From assembly GCA_003354055.1 (NCBI GenBank), contig PIVQ01000338.1, forward strand, positions 1 through 7,551: DNA of 7,551 nucleotides. The letters are read 5' to 3'. Of the stretch, positions 1-6,461 are shown one piece after another. This DNA comes from Desulfobacteraceae bacterium (lineage in GTDB: Bacteria > Desulfobacterota > Desulfobacteria > Desulfobacterales > Desulfobacteraceae). The notes under the pieces are model-generated. The model was not told the DNA's origin. It did not search any database and worked only from the letters and a program-made list of their open reading frames with translations. A program made the translations under genes and the position numbers. Position 1 is the first letter of the stretch. Each line of letters starts with the position of its first letter.

Positions 1-531
1 ATTCTGGCCTATATTCTGATCAGAAAATTTACAGGGCGGTCCATTGACCATGAGTGCATTGTCACCATGGCCAAGACCCTTACCCTGTTTTTTATCCTGG
101 CCTTTTCCTTTGAAATGCTTGAAGTTTTTTCCCATACCTATCTTAAGTCCGAATATCACTACATGGTGGAAGGATTGCTCAACGGCCCCTTGGCCTCGTC
201 TTTCTGGCTCTGGCAGGTCAAGATCTGCTCCGTGATTCCTCTGGTTATTTTGGGAATTATGGGCCTTAAGCGGCTGGATGCATTCTTCTACAATTTCCTG
301 GCCGCCACTACTTCGGCCATCCTGTTGCTCCAGGTGCTGATTATGCGGTGGAACGTGGTTATCGGCGGCCAGCTCATGAGCAAAAGTGTCCGTGGATATA
401 CCGAGTTTCATCCGGAGTGGCTTGGCAAAGAGGGTATTATCTCCGTGATCGTGGTAATGGCCATCCCCTTTCTCATCCTCTGGGGACTAAGCAAGATCTT
501 TCCCTTTTGGGCAGGTGAGAATGAGACCTGA
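1..531 (+). CDS. nrfD: NrfD/PsrC-family quinol-interacting membrane subunit, C-terminal part (5' end outside window)
   Basis: The frame is open from base 1 with no stop, so this is the last 176 codons of a longer gene; the ATG at 67 is internal rather than the start. The visible part has about four hydrophobic membrane segments (residues about 26-44, 73-89, 98-116 and 146-165). It also carries the motif RWNVVIGGQ (116-124), which is characteristic near the C-terminus of NrfD/PsrC/HybB-type proteins. These are integral cytoplasmic-membrane proteins without cofactors that exchange electrons between the quinone pool and a periplasmic iron-sulfur or multiheme partner. Family members usually have 8-10 membrane helices in about 320-420 residues, so roughly half is missing here. 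The octaheme cytochrome gene follows 138 bases downstream on the same strand with no terminator between, so I infer that this is its electron-transfer partner. An NrfC-like ferredoxin subunit would be expected upstream but is not in the window. Confidence 0.85.
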   Translation: MLAYILIRKFTGRSIDHECIVTMAKTLTLFFILAFSFEMLEVFSHTYLKSEYHYMVEGLLNGPLASSFWLWQVKICSVIPLVILGIMGLKRLDAFFYNFLAATTSAILLLQVLIMRWNVVIGGQLMSKSVRGYTEFHPEWLGKEGIISVIVVMAIPFLILWGLSKIFPFWAGENET

Positions 532-578
532 TTTATTAAACAAAGAAAAAAGTAATTCATAAAAAGATAAAAGTGTTG

Positions 579-587
579 AAAGGAGGT
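579..587 (+). promoter_or_regulatory. Orphan near-perfect Shine-Dalgarno sequence in the leader of the octaheme gene
   Basis: AAAGGAGGT is an excellent match to the 16S anti-Shine-Dalgarno complement, but no well-placed start codon lies 5-10 bases downstream. The GTGs at 586 and 589 overlap it or are too close. Starting there would also add 28 residues in front of the signal peptide of the octaheme protein. It could be a ribosome standby site, a remnant of a lost small gene, or chance. Confidence 0.3.
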
Positions 588-610
588 GGTGCAGGACGGA
601 AGGCTTGAAT

Positions 611-637
611 CAGTCGGTACATGGCAAGGTCCGGCTG
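611..637 (+). other. Hairpin in the leader of the octaheme cytochrome gene
   Basis: CAGTCGG (611-617) can pair with CCGGCTG (631-637) over 7 bp, including one G-U pair, around a 13-base loop. No T-tract follows, so it is not an intrinsic terminator. It lies between the orphan SD at 579 and the working SD at 657, where it could act as an mRNA stability or processing element that separates expression of the membrane subunit from that of the cytochrome. No known riboswitch class was recognised. Confidence 0.25.
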
Positions 638-656
638 TCGTTAATTTAAACTTATT

Positions 657-662
657 GGAGGG
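657..662 (+). promoter_or_regulatory. Ribosome binding site that fixes the start of the octaheme cytochrome
   Basis: GGAGGG lies 7 bases before the ATG at 670. It supports that ATG over the in-frame GTG at 586, because only the ATG start puts the signal peptide at the N-terminus. Confidence 0.75.
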
Positions 663-669
663 TTTGAAT

Positions 670-2259
670 ATGACTGTTCTAAGGTCATTTGTGGTAATGA
701 TTATTTTTGGACTGTTGACCGCAGGCACGGCACTGGCTATGACCCAGGCCTCCTTTGACGTCAAAGACCCCAAAAATCAGGAAATGAACAAAAAATGCAT
801 CACCTGCCATTTAAAAGAAAATAAATCTCTGGTTCTGCAGTGGGAGAATTCCGCCCATGCAGCTGCCAAGGAAGGACAGGTCGGCTGTTTTACCTGTCAT
901 GCGGCAGAAAAAGGTGATGAAATGGGATACCAGCATGAAGGCGCCTTTATCAAGGCTATCCTTTCTCCCACGGATTGTGCAAAATGTCATGAGCCCGAGG
1001 CTAAGGAAATGGCGATTTCTCACCATGCCACAGCCGGTGAAATCATGGCATCCCTGGACAATATGCTGGCGGAAGTTGTCGGCGGCATGCCCACAAACAA
1101 AGCGAACATGGCCAGCGGTTGCTGGCAGTGTCACGGATCCGTTGTTGCGGCAAAAAAGGATAAGGACGGTAATATGTTACGGTCCAAGACCGATGCGCCT
1201 CAGATGGATTACAATACCTGGCCCAACTCCGGTATCGGCCGGATCAACCCCGACGGCACCAAAGGTGTTTGTAATGCCTGTCATTCCAAACATGATTTTT
1301 CCGCATCCAGGGCACGTCAGCCTGAAAACTGCGGCAAATGCCATCTCGGTCCGGACCATCCCCAGAAAGAGATCTATGAAGAATCCAAACACGGTATTGC
1401 CTTTTTTACCGCTGAAAAGGGCAACCAAGCCAACGGTATGAATATCTACAAAGACGGTGCCTGGGTACTGGGTGACGACTATCATACCGCACCCACATGC
1501 TCCACCTGTCATATGGGCTCTTTTATCAAGCTTAACGGTTCCGTGGCCAAAAACAGCCATAATGTTGGCGACAGGCTTTCCTGGAACCTGCGGGCACCTG
1601 TTTCATCCAAGCTGAACCGGGTAACCTTTACCGACGGTACAGTAACCGATATTACCGGTGACCAACCTCCCCGCGCCGGACAGAAGGCCAAGAAAAAATC
1701 TTATGTCCGTGACGGAGACAAGCTGAAAAAGGTCATTGAAGAAAAGACCATCGCAAGTGTTGTTTCCTGGAAACAGCGCCGTGAATCCATGCAGGAAGTT
1801 TGTAAATCCTGCCATGGTATCAATCAGGTCAGAGATTTTTACAGCCAGCTCGACGACCTTGTCAATCTTTACAACGACAAGTTTGCAAAACCCGGGTTGA
1901 AAATTGTTAAAATGCTTAAAAAAGACGGTATCTGGAAGAATTCCGGATTCCAGCACAAGATCGGTTATACCTGGTTTGAAATCTGGCATCATGAAGGCCG
2001 GAGAGCCAGAATGGCCGCTGCCATGTTTGCACCGGATTATACCCATTGGCACGGCATGTATGAGATTTCCAGAAATTTCTATCAGGAATTTCTCCCCGAG
2101 GTCCAGGAACTGGCCGATCATGCAGGTAAAGGTGAAAAATACCGTAAACACATAAAAGCGCTTCTGGCAAAGCCTGAACATCTCTGGATCAAAACAGGCG
2201 GTTCTGCTGAAACCATGAAGCTTATTGAAGAAGAGAACAAGCTGCGCTATAACCAATAA
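670..2259 (+). CDS. hao: Periplasmic octaheme c-type cytochrome of the hydroxylamine oxidoreductase (HAO) family
   Basis: The protein has 529 residues and begins with a Sec signal peptide (about 1-23, hydrophobic core 7-17, cleavage after ALA). Eight CxxCH heme-binding motifs start at residues 43, 73, 103, 151, 201, 221, 277 and 378; none is CxxCK. Their number and spacing, the APTCSTCHMG block around heme 7 and the C-terminal DYTHWHG motif (456-462) fit the HAO family of octaheme cytochromes. By family knowledge, heme 4 (CWQCH, 151-155) should be the catalytic P460-position heme. Asp269/Asp270 and His272, just before heme 7, are candidates for the catalytic Asp/His pair. Family members either oxidise hydroxylamine or hydrazine, using a tyrosine cross-linked to heme 4, or lack that tyrosine and reduce nitrite/hydroxylamine to ammonium. 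Tyr457 is the best positional candidate, but I cannot confirm its equivalence. In an anaerobe with an upstream quinol-interacting NrfD subunit, ammonium-forming reduction seems more likely. The fold and family call is strong; the reaction direction is open. Confidence 0.88.
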   Translation: MTVLRSFVVMIIFGLLTAGTALAMTQASFDVKDPKNQEMNKKCITCHLKENKSLVLQWENSAHAAAKEGQVGCFTCHAAEKGDEMGYQHEGAFIKAILSPTDCAKCHEPEAKEMAISHHATAGEIMASLDNMLAEVVGGMPTNKANMASGCWQCHGSVVAAKKDKDGNMLRSKTDAPQMDYNTWPNSGIGRINPDGTKGVCNACHSKHDFSASRARQPENCGKCHLGPDHPQKEIYEESKHGIAFFTAEKGNQANGMNIYKDGAWVLGDDYHTAPTCSTCHMGSFIKLNGSVAKNSHNVGDRLSWNLRAPVSSKLNRVTFTDGTVTDITGDQPPRAGQKAKKKSYVRDGDKLKKVIEEKTIASVVSWKQRRESMQEVCKSCHGINQVRDFYSQLDDLVNLYNDKFAKPGLKIVKMLKKDGIWKNSGFQHKIGYTWFEIWHHEGRRARMAAAMFAPDYTHWHGMYEISRNFYQEFLPEVQELADHAGKGEKYRKHIKALLAKPEHLWIKTGGSAETMKLIEEENKLRYNQ

Positions 2260-2301
2260 TGTGGCTGAAAGTGTGATAAGATTATTTAATAATTAACACG
2301 T

Positions 2302-2350
2302 AAGTCAGGCAGGACGGGTCTGCGCGAAGACCTGCCCTGCCTGACTTTTT
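2302..2350 (+). terminator. Strong intrinsic terminator or attenuator hairpin after the octaheme gene
   Basis: AAGTCAGGCAGG (2302-2313) pairs perfectly over 12 bp with CCTGCCTGACTT (2336-2347). After an A-C mismatch, a further 6 bp pair (CGGGTC with GACCTG, including one G-U), closing an 8-base loop. A T-run (2346-2350) follows directly. This is a textbook Rho-independent terminator. It sits only 8 bases before the next start codon, so it may act as a partial terminator or attenuator between the cytochrome and the small secreted protein. Confidence 0.85.
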
Positions 2351-2358
2351 GAGGTATT

Positions 2359-2940
2359 ATGACAAAAAAGATTTGCCTGTTCTGGTTGTCCCTGAGTCTG
2401 ATGTTCACTGCCCTGCCGGCTTTTGGCGGTGAGCTTGAAGATCTCTTTTCCACCATTGAGTCCCTTAAGATAGAACGCGGCGGTTATATACTCTGTGCCA
2501 AGCTCACAGAAGAACAGAAGGCCTTTGCCCAGAAGAATCTTCAGGAGGCCAAGTCTGACAAAGTATATAAGTTCCGGGATAAAGATCTGAACGTTGTTGC
2601 TGATCGTGCCACCGACCGAATTCTGGTTATATTTGAACAGTTTGAAGGCATTGACCAAGCAGGAATCCAGAATCTTGTGGGAGAACTGTTTATGGCTTAT
2701 GAAGAACCCACGGGATCTGCCCACGACAAAGTGATATACTGGTTCTGGGGAAAAAAGAGTAAGTTCACGGCAGATCAAGTTGACGTGGCCAAGGAAAAGA
2801 AGAAAAAATTGACTATTCTGGCCAAGGTGATGCTAAATTCTGAGATTAAGATTATAGATAAAACCCAGACCGAAGCCAAGGGCGATGCCTATTATATCAT
2901 CAGCTCAGATCCCCTGCTGAAGTTCTTTCAGGACAGCTGA
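2359..2940 (+). CDS. Small exported protein of unknown function
   Basis: I do not recognise this 193-residue protein. It begins with a clear signal peptide (K3-K4, hydrophobic 5-18, likely cleavage around residues 21-24, LPAFGG), so it should be periplasmic or otherwise exported. The mature part is about 170 residues, soluble and charged, with one cysteine (in GGYILCAK), a lysine-rich helix-like stretch near residues 140-155, and no heme, metal or lipobox motif. The start is ATG 2359 with a weak SD (GAGG, 2351-2354) directly after the T-tract of the preceding terminator. It lies 99 bases after the octaheme cytochrome on the same strand. It could be an accessory factor of that enzyme expressed by read-through, or an independent gene. 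No separate promoter is convincing. Confidence 0.75.
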   Translation: MTKKICLFWLSLSLMFTALPAFGGELEDLFSTIESLKIERGGYILCAKLTEEQKAFAQKNLQEAKSDKVYKFRDKDLNVVADRATDRILVIFEQFEGIDQAGIQNLVGELFMAYEEPTGSAHDKVIYWFWGKKSKFTADQVDVAKEKKKKLTILAKVMLNSEIKIIDKTQTEAKGDAYYIISSDPLLKFFQDS

Positions 2941-3010
2941 GCCGGGTTATCCATGGCGATTCTCAAAATTATATTCCTATTCAAGAACCTCCAGCACCAC
3001 GGGTTGAACC

Positions 3011-3098
3011 AGCAAATAACGCTACCGGTGCAGTCTTGAATCGCTTTGTTGTTATGCTGCACTGCTGGTCATAACGGAACATATTTTTGTTATTTGCT
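3011..3098. repeat. Imperfect nested inverted repeat between convergent genes
   Basis: AGCAAATAAC (3011-3020) and GTTATTTGCT (3089-3098) form perfect 10-base inverted arms. Inside, GTGCAG (3028-3033) can pair with CTGCAC (3057-3062), and GTTATG (3051-3056) with CATAAC (3070-3075). The inner pairings are partly mutually exclusive. There is no poly-T tail, so this is a cruciform or REP-like structure or a chance repeat rather than a clear terminator. Confidence 0.4.
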
Positions 3099-3108
3099 AT
3101 AAATCCTG

Positions 3109-3147
3109 AACCCTGTATTCCTTTTGGAAATTCAGGGTTTATTTTTT
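3109..3147 (+). terminator. Intrinsic terminator for the small secreted protein, overlapping the end of the PBP gene
   Basis: AACCCTG (3109-3115) pairs with CAGGGTT (3133-3139). TTCC and GGAA inside can extend the stem around a small loop. On the plus strand TATTTTTT (3140-3147) follows, giving a Rho-independent terminator for rightward transcription. The right arm and T-tract lie within the last codons and stop of the minus-strand PBP gene. In the leftward direction the stem has no T-tract, only an AT-rich flank. Confidence 0.7.
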
Positions 3148-5522
3148 AGGGGTAAAGCCTTTTTGGGAATTGTCCGTGCATTCTTGTGTTTAAGCTTTTT
3201 TGGCTCGGTTCCTTTTTTAAACGCCAAAACAATTCCTTTCTCATACCACCCTTCCCCCAAATAGTTTCCGTCCTGAGTGACGCTCCCAAAGAGGATATCT
3301 TCAGGTATTTTAAACTCCTGCATCCTGTAGTATTTTTTTACAGCCTTATGATAGTCCACCCAAATGGGGGCGGCGGCCTTTGAACCGGTTCCAATCCTCC
3401 CCATGGAACTTGCGTCATCAAAACCCACGAAAACACCTGTTAAGAGATAAGGGGTAAATCCAATAAACCAAGCATCGCGCATGTTGTTACTGGTGCCGGT
3501 TTTTCCGGCCACTGGATGGTTAAGTGCCTTGGCACGCCATCCGGTGCCGTTTTCAACGCTTTGTTTCAGCAAATGGGTGATGATATAAGCGTTTTGGGGA
3601 GACATGGCCAGCGCAACCCTGGAGGAATTGTGAAATATCAATTTAAAGTCCCGGTCATAAACGGATAAAATCAATTTGGGCTCAATTTGGGTGCCGCCCC
3701 TGGGAAAAGTTGAATAGGCCTGAACTAATTCCATCAGACTTGTTTCTCCGGCCCCCAAACTTACCGATGGGACATGGGGTAGACCGGATTTCATGCCCAT
3801 TCGGCGGGCCTGTTCAATGACTTTTGAAATGCCGATCTTGTGGGCCACTCGGGCCGTCACCACATTTACTGATTGGGTCATGGCGGTGCGTAAGAGGGTT
3901 GGACCACGGTATTTTTCAGAAAAATTTTTAGGTTGCCATAATTTTTTAGATGTTGGAAGGGGGATGGAAAAAGGTGCATCCATGATCATGGATGCAGCAG
4001 TGTAGCCTTGCGTCAAAGCAGTTGAAAAAACCACCGGCTTAAAGAGTGATCCTGGTTGGCGCCGAGCCTGGGTGGCACGGTTAAATTGGCTGTACTTATA
4101 ATCGTAGCCGCCCACCAGGGCTTTCACTTCTCCGGTTTGAGGATCCATGGAAAAAAGAGCCCCCTGTACCTTGGGCCGAGGAGCCAGTTCCAGCATGAGT
4201 TTTGCTGGAGAAATTTCCAAAACCCGTGCATAAATAACATCTCCGGGCATCAGTAATCCCATAAGACCAGACTTTGTAGCAGCTTTATTGTCGTGGGGAA
4301 AGGGAAAGGCTGGATTACGCCGCCATCTGCCGGTAAATTGGTTAATGGTACCGTTATATTTCCCTACCTTTACCTTAGCTTTTTGTGCATCGCATTCAAC
4401 AACCAAAGCCTTTACCCATTCTTGTTTTTGAAAATGATAAATTGATTTTTTATTAGGCTGGGTTTCGATGAACTGATCAATTTTAGCCGGGTTGACCCGG
4501 GTTTCTGGAAGGACGTTTTCCCAGTCCAAAGTTAATTGTTCCAATCCCCGGGAAAGCGCTTTTTGAGCTGCTTGCTGGTGGACCTGATCAAAGGCTGTAT
4601 ATATATGGAGGCCGCCTTCATAAAGTGCTTTCGTTCCGTAGTACGGTAATACAATACCTCTGGAATTCATTTTTTGCCGGCTCAAATGGTTCAATAACAA
4701 GCGTCGAACCTCGGCCAAATAGTAAGGCCCCAATTTCCAGGACGGGTCATGCATGCGTTGATAGTTCAACGGAGCGATCAGCGCTTCTTGGTACTGGGCC
4801 GTACTGATGAAATTTTCAGCCAACATGCGATCCAGCACATAGCGTTGCCGTCTTTTGGCTTTAGTTGGTGCGTGATAGGGATTTAATTGGGAGGGTGCTT
4901 TCGGCAGCCCTGCCAATAAGGCCGCTTCAGCTAATGAAAGAGACTGGGCATGCTTATTAAAATAGGTTCGGGCGGCAACTTCCACGCCATAAGCACCGGC
5001 ACCTAAATAAATTTCATTGAGATAGATGGTTAGAATCTGTTCTTTTGTCAGGTGTTTTTCCAGGTGATAGGCTAAAAACGCCTCTTTAAATTTTCGCAGA
5101 TAGCTTCTATTGCTTGAGAGCAACAGTCCTTTTATCACCTGTTGTGTGATGGTGGAACCACCCTGGCGCCATTCAGCTGTTTTAAGGTTGTTTGTAAAGG
5201 CTCTGAAAACGGCATGTGGATCCACACCGTCGTGCTTGTAAAAAAAACTATCTTCAGCAGCGATAAACGCCTCTTTTAAATAGTTTGGCAGGGTTTCGAG
5301 GGTGATAAAAAAACGATTTTGGCGATAGAAATATGCCAAGACACTACCGTCTTTGGCATAAACAGTAGTCGTCAGAGGCGGCCTATAATCAGTCAATAGT
5401 TCAAAAAAATAGTCGGTGTAAGGGTAGTGGGGCGGATGCGAATCAACAGCATGCAGCAATCCCTGTGGTATTATTAACAGGCAGTAAGCACAAAGCCAAA
5501 TGATGAGAATTCGTTTACGCAT
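3132..5522 (-). CDS. mrcA: Class A penicillin-binding protein (PBP1A type), bifunctional peptidoglycan transglycosylase/transpeptidase
   Basis: This 796-residue inner-membrane enzyme polymerises lipid II into glycan strands and cross-links the stem peptides on the periplasmic side. A short N-terminal signal anchor (about 5-24) leads into a GT51 transglycosylase domain (about 55-225). That domain has EDSFFYKHDGVD with catalytic Glu90, GGSTITQQ (121-128) and IYLNEIYLG with Glu170. A linker/OB-like region (about 320-450) is followed by the transpeptidase domain with all three active-site motifs: SLFK (nucleophile Ser492, Lys495), SVN (551-553) and KTGTS (674-678). The C-terminus after about residue 768 is a lysine-rich tail. 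Length and motif order fit PBP1A (the mrcA/ponA group), and no catalytic residue appears lost. The start ATG overlaps the end of the upstream gene by 8 bases (ATGCGTAA) and lacks a clear SD, so translation is probably coupled. The symbol is by family; closer class A paralogues are possible. Confidence 0.93.
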   Translation of the reverse strand: MRKRILIIWLCAYCLLIIPQGLLHAVDSHPPHYPYTDYFFELLTDYRPPLTTTVYAKDGSVLAYFYRQNRFFITLETLPNYLKEAFIAAEDSFFYKHDGVDPHAVFRAFTNNLKTAEWRQGGSTITQQVIKGLLLSSNRSYLRKFKEAFLAYHLEKHLTKEQILTIYLNEIYLGAGAYGVEVAARTYFNKHAQSLSLAEAALLAGLPKAPSQLNPYHAPTKAKRRQRYVLDRMLAENFISTAQYQEALIAPLNYQRMHDPSWKLGPYYLAEVRRLLLNHLSRQKMNSRGIVLPYYGTKALYEGGLHIYTAFDQVHQQAAQKALSRGLEQLTLDWENVLPETRVNPAKIDQFIETQPNKKSIYHFQKQEWVKALVVECDAQKAKVKVGKYNGTINQFTGRWRRNPAFPFPHDNKAATKSGLMGLLMPGDVIYARVLEISPAKLMLELAPRPKVQGALFSMDPQTGEVKALVGGYDYKYSQFNRATQARRQPGSLFKPVVFSTALTQGYTAASMIMDAPFSIPLPTSKKLWQPKNFSEKYRGPTLLRTAMTQSVNVVTARVAHKIGISKVIEQARRMGMKSGLPHVPSVSLGAGETSLMELVQAYSTFPRGGTQIEPKLILSVYDRDFKLIFHNSSRVALAMSPQNAYIITHLLKQSVENGTGWRAKALNHPVAGKTGTSNNMRDAWFIGFTPYLLTGVFVGFDDASSMGRIGTGSKAAAPIWVDYHKAVKKYYRMQEFKIPEDILFGSVTQDGNYLGEGWYEKGIVLAFKKGTEPKKLKHKNARTIPKKALPLKNKP

Positions 5523-6381
5523 TTGTAAAGCTATAATGTATCATTTCCAGAAGTTCGGATACCCTGTGTGCATTAATAATCTGGGAAAAACTCACCGGTT
5601 GGCGCAGATGCATTTTGAAAGTGAGTTGACCGGGATTTTCTAAAAAGTTTTGTAAAACGGCCAGTGATTGTACATGAACCTGATTGTTTTGTTTTTTTGC
5701 CGTTTCAATATCCTGGTTAATGGCCTCAGCCATAAAATGATTGAATTCACGATTTTTTTCCAGGTCAAACTCCATAAGTTGCTTTAGCAAAGCATAATCC
5801 TGATATTGTATATCGACAGTTTGGATTAACAATGGTTCAAATTGAAAATTACAAATTTTGCCTGGATAAAAATTATCCAAAACCAGCTTGAGTTGCAACT
5901 GCCCCCAATTTTTATCGCTTAATTCCAGTTTTTTAATGTTAAGGCTGTGCAAGTCAGGATCGTAAAAGACTTCCAAATGCATAGAGGCCTTTATTTTGTG
6001 AAGATCGAAATGAGAAATTTTGTTCATTTTATCTGTCGTATGCCCCGGAATTTCAAGGAAATGAATACCTTTCATGCGAATTGTCGTATAATCGAGCCTT
6101 AAAGGGAATTTGATGGAGGGCGACAAGATGATCTGTTCAATTCCAAGTTGATGTCCCCGGGAAACGTTGATTTTTGCATGGTGCAAAACGATATCCTGGT
6201 GAAAAAATCTGATTTGAACAGCACTCCAAGAAATATTAGCCGCAGAAGAGACCTTCACCGCCTCTGTTTTAAGACGGTTCTCAATATGTACGGTTAAATA
6301 AAATTCCATGGCTGAGGTAATCCCAAAAGTCAAAATAATGACAATCAGCCACAGATTTATTGTGATTAAGATTCGGCGCAT
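5515..6381 (-). CDS. Membrane-anchored envelope protein of unknown function, possibly AsmA/DUF945-like, in an operon with the PBP
   Basis: The protein has 288 residues with a single N-terminal membrane segment (about 4-24, after MRR). The rest is a large, probably periplasmic domain of alternating hydrophobic/polar stretches typical of beta structure (about 45-200), a helical stretch (about 200-245), and a closing block with FLENPGQLTF (246-255). The pattern of an early SWSAVQIRF strand, a late DIQYQDYALLKQLM segment and the FLxxPGxLTF block recalls AsmA/DUF945-like envelope proteins. This resemblance is from memory and weak. The stop codon overlaps the start of the PBP1A gene by 8 bases, so the two are surely co-transcribed and probably translationally coupled, which suggests a role near peptidoglycan synthesis or envelope lipid handling. 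The start is ATG 6381 with a modest SD (CCGGAA) just upstream. It is the first gene of the operon. Confidence 0.75.
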   Translation of the reverse strand: MRRILITINLWLIVIILTFGITSAMEFYLTVHIENRLKTEAVKVSSAANISWSAVQIRFFHQDIVLHHAKINVSRGHQLGIEQIILSPSIKFPLRLDYTTIRMKGIHFLEIPGHTTDKMNKISHFDLHKIKASMHLEVFYDPDLHSLNIKKLELSDKNWGQLQLKLVLDNFYPGKICNFQFEPLLIQTVDIQYQDYALLKQLMEFDLEKNREFNHFMAEAINQDIETAKKQNNQVHVQSLAVLQNFLENPGQLTFKMHLRQPVSFSQIINAHRVSELLEMIHYSFTNA

Positions 6382-6432
6382 ATTCCGGTAAATACTAAAT
6401 AAAAAGAGAAATTTGATTTTGAATACATTTTT

Positions 6433-6461
6433 TATATATCATTCCGCCCGGAATCAGTCAA
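6433..6461 (-). promoter_or_regulatory. Sigma70-type promoter of the minus-strand envelope operon
   Basis: Read on the minus strand, TTGACT (6461-6456) is a five-of-six match to the -35 consensus. It is followed after exactly 17 bases by TATATA (6438-6433) as the -10 element, and then by an A-rich stretch. The -10 lies about 50 bases before the ATG at 6381, leaving a normal short leader. Confidence 0.6.
6441..6454. promoter_or_regulatory. Perfect palindrome between the -35 and -10 boxes (candidate operator)
   Basis: ATTCCGCCCGGAAT has perfect 6-base arms (ATTCCG/CGGAAT) around two bases and falls wholly inside the 17-base promoter spacer. A further copy of the half-site ATTCCG lies at 6382-6387, directly before the start codon. 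This placement suits a repressor, or a MerR-like regulator that binds in the spacer. No regulator gene is visible in the window. Confidence 0.45.

Noticed and set aside
408..773. Minus-strand ORF antisense to the end of nrfD and the leader
   Set aside because: It is mainly a frame shadow of nrfD and the cytochrome start, with no SD or protein features of its own. The same holds for the other long antisense and out-of-frame ORFs inside the cytochrome and PBP genes.
586..2259. Longer version of the octaheme cytochrome starting at GTG 586
   Set aside because: It would put 28 polar residues in front of a clear signal peptide, and the GTG overlaps the SD-like sequence. ATG 670 has a well-spaced SD and places the signal peptide at the N-terminus.
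2264..2280. Sigma54-like TGGCTG - 5 bases - GTGAT after the octaheme gene
   Set aside because: The essential GC of the -12 element is absent and the -24 element is imperfect.
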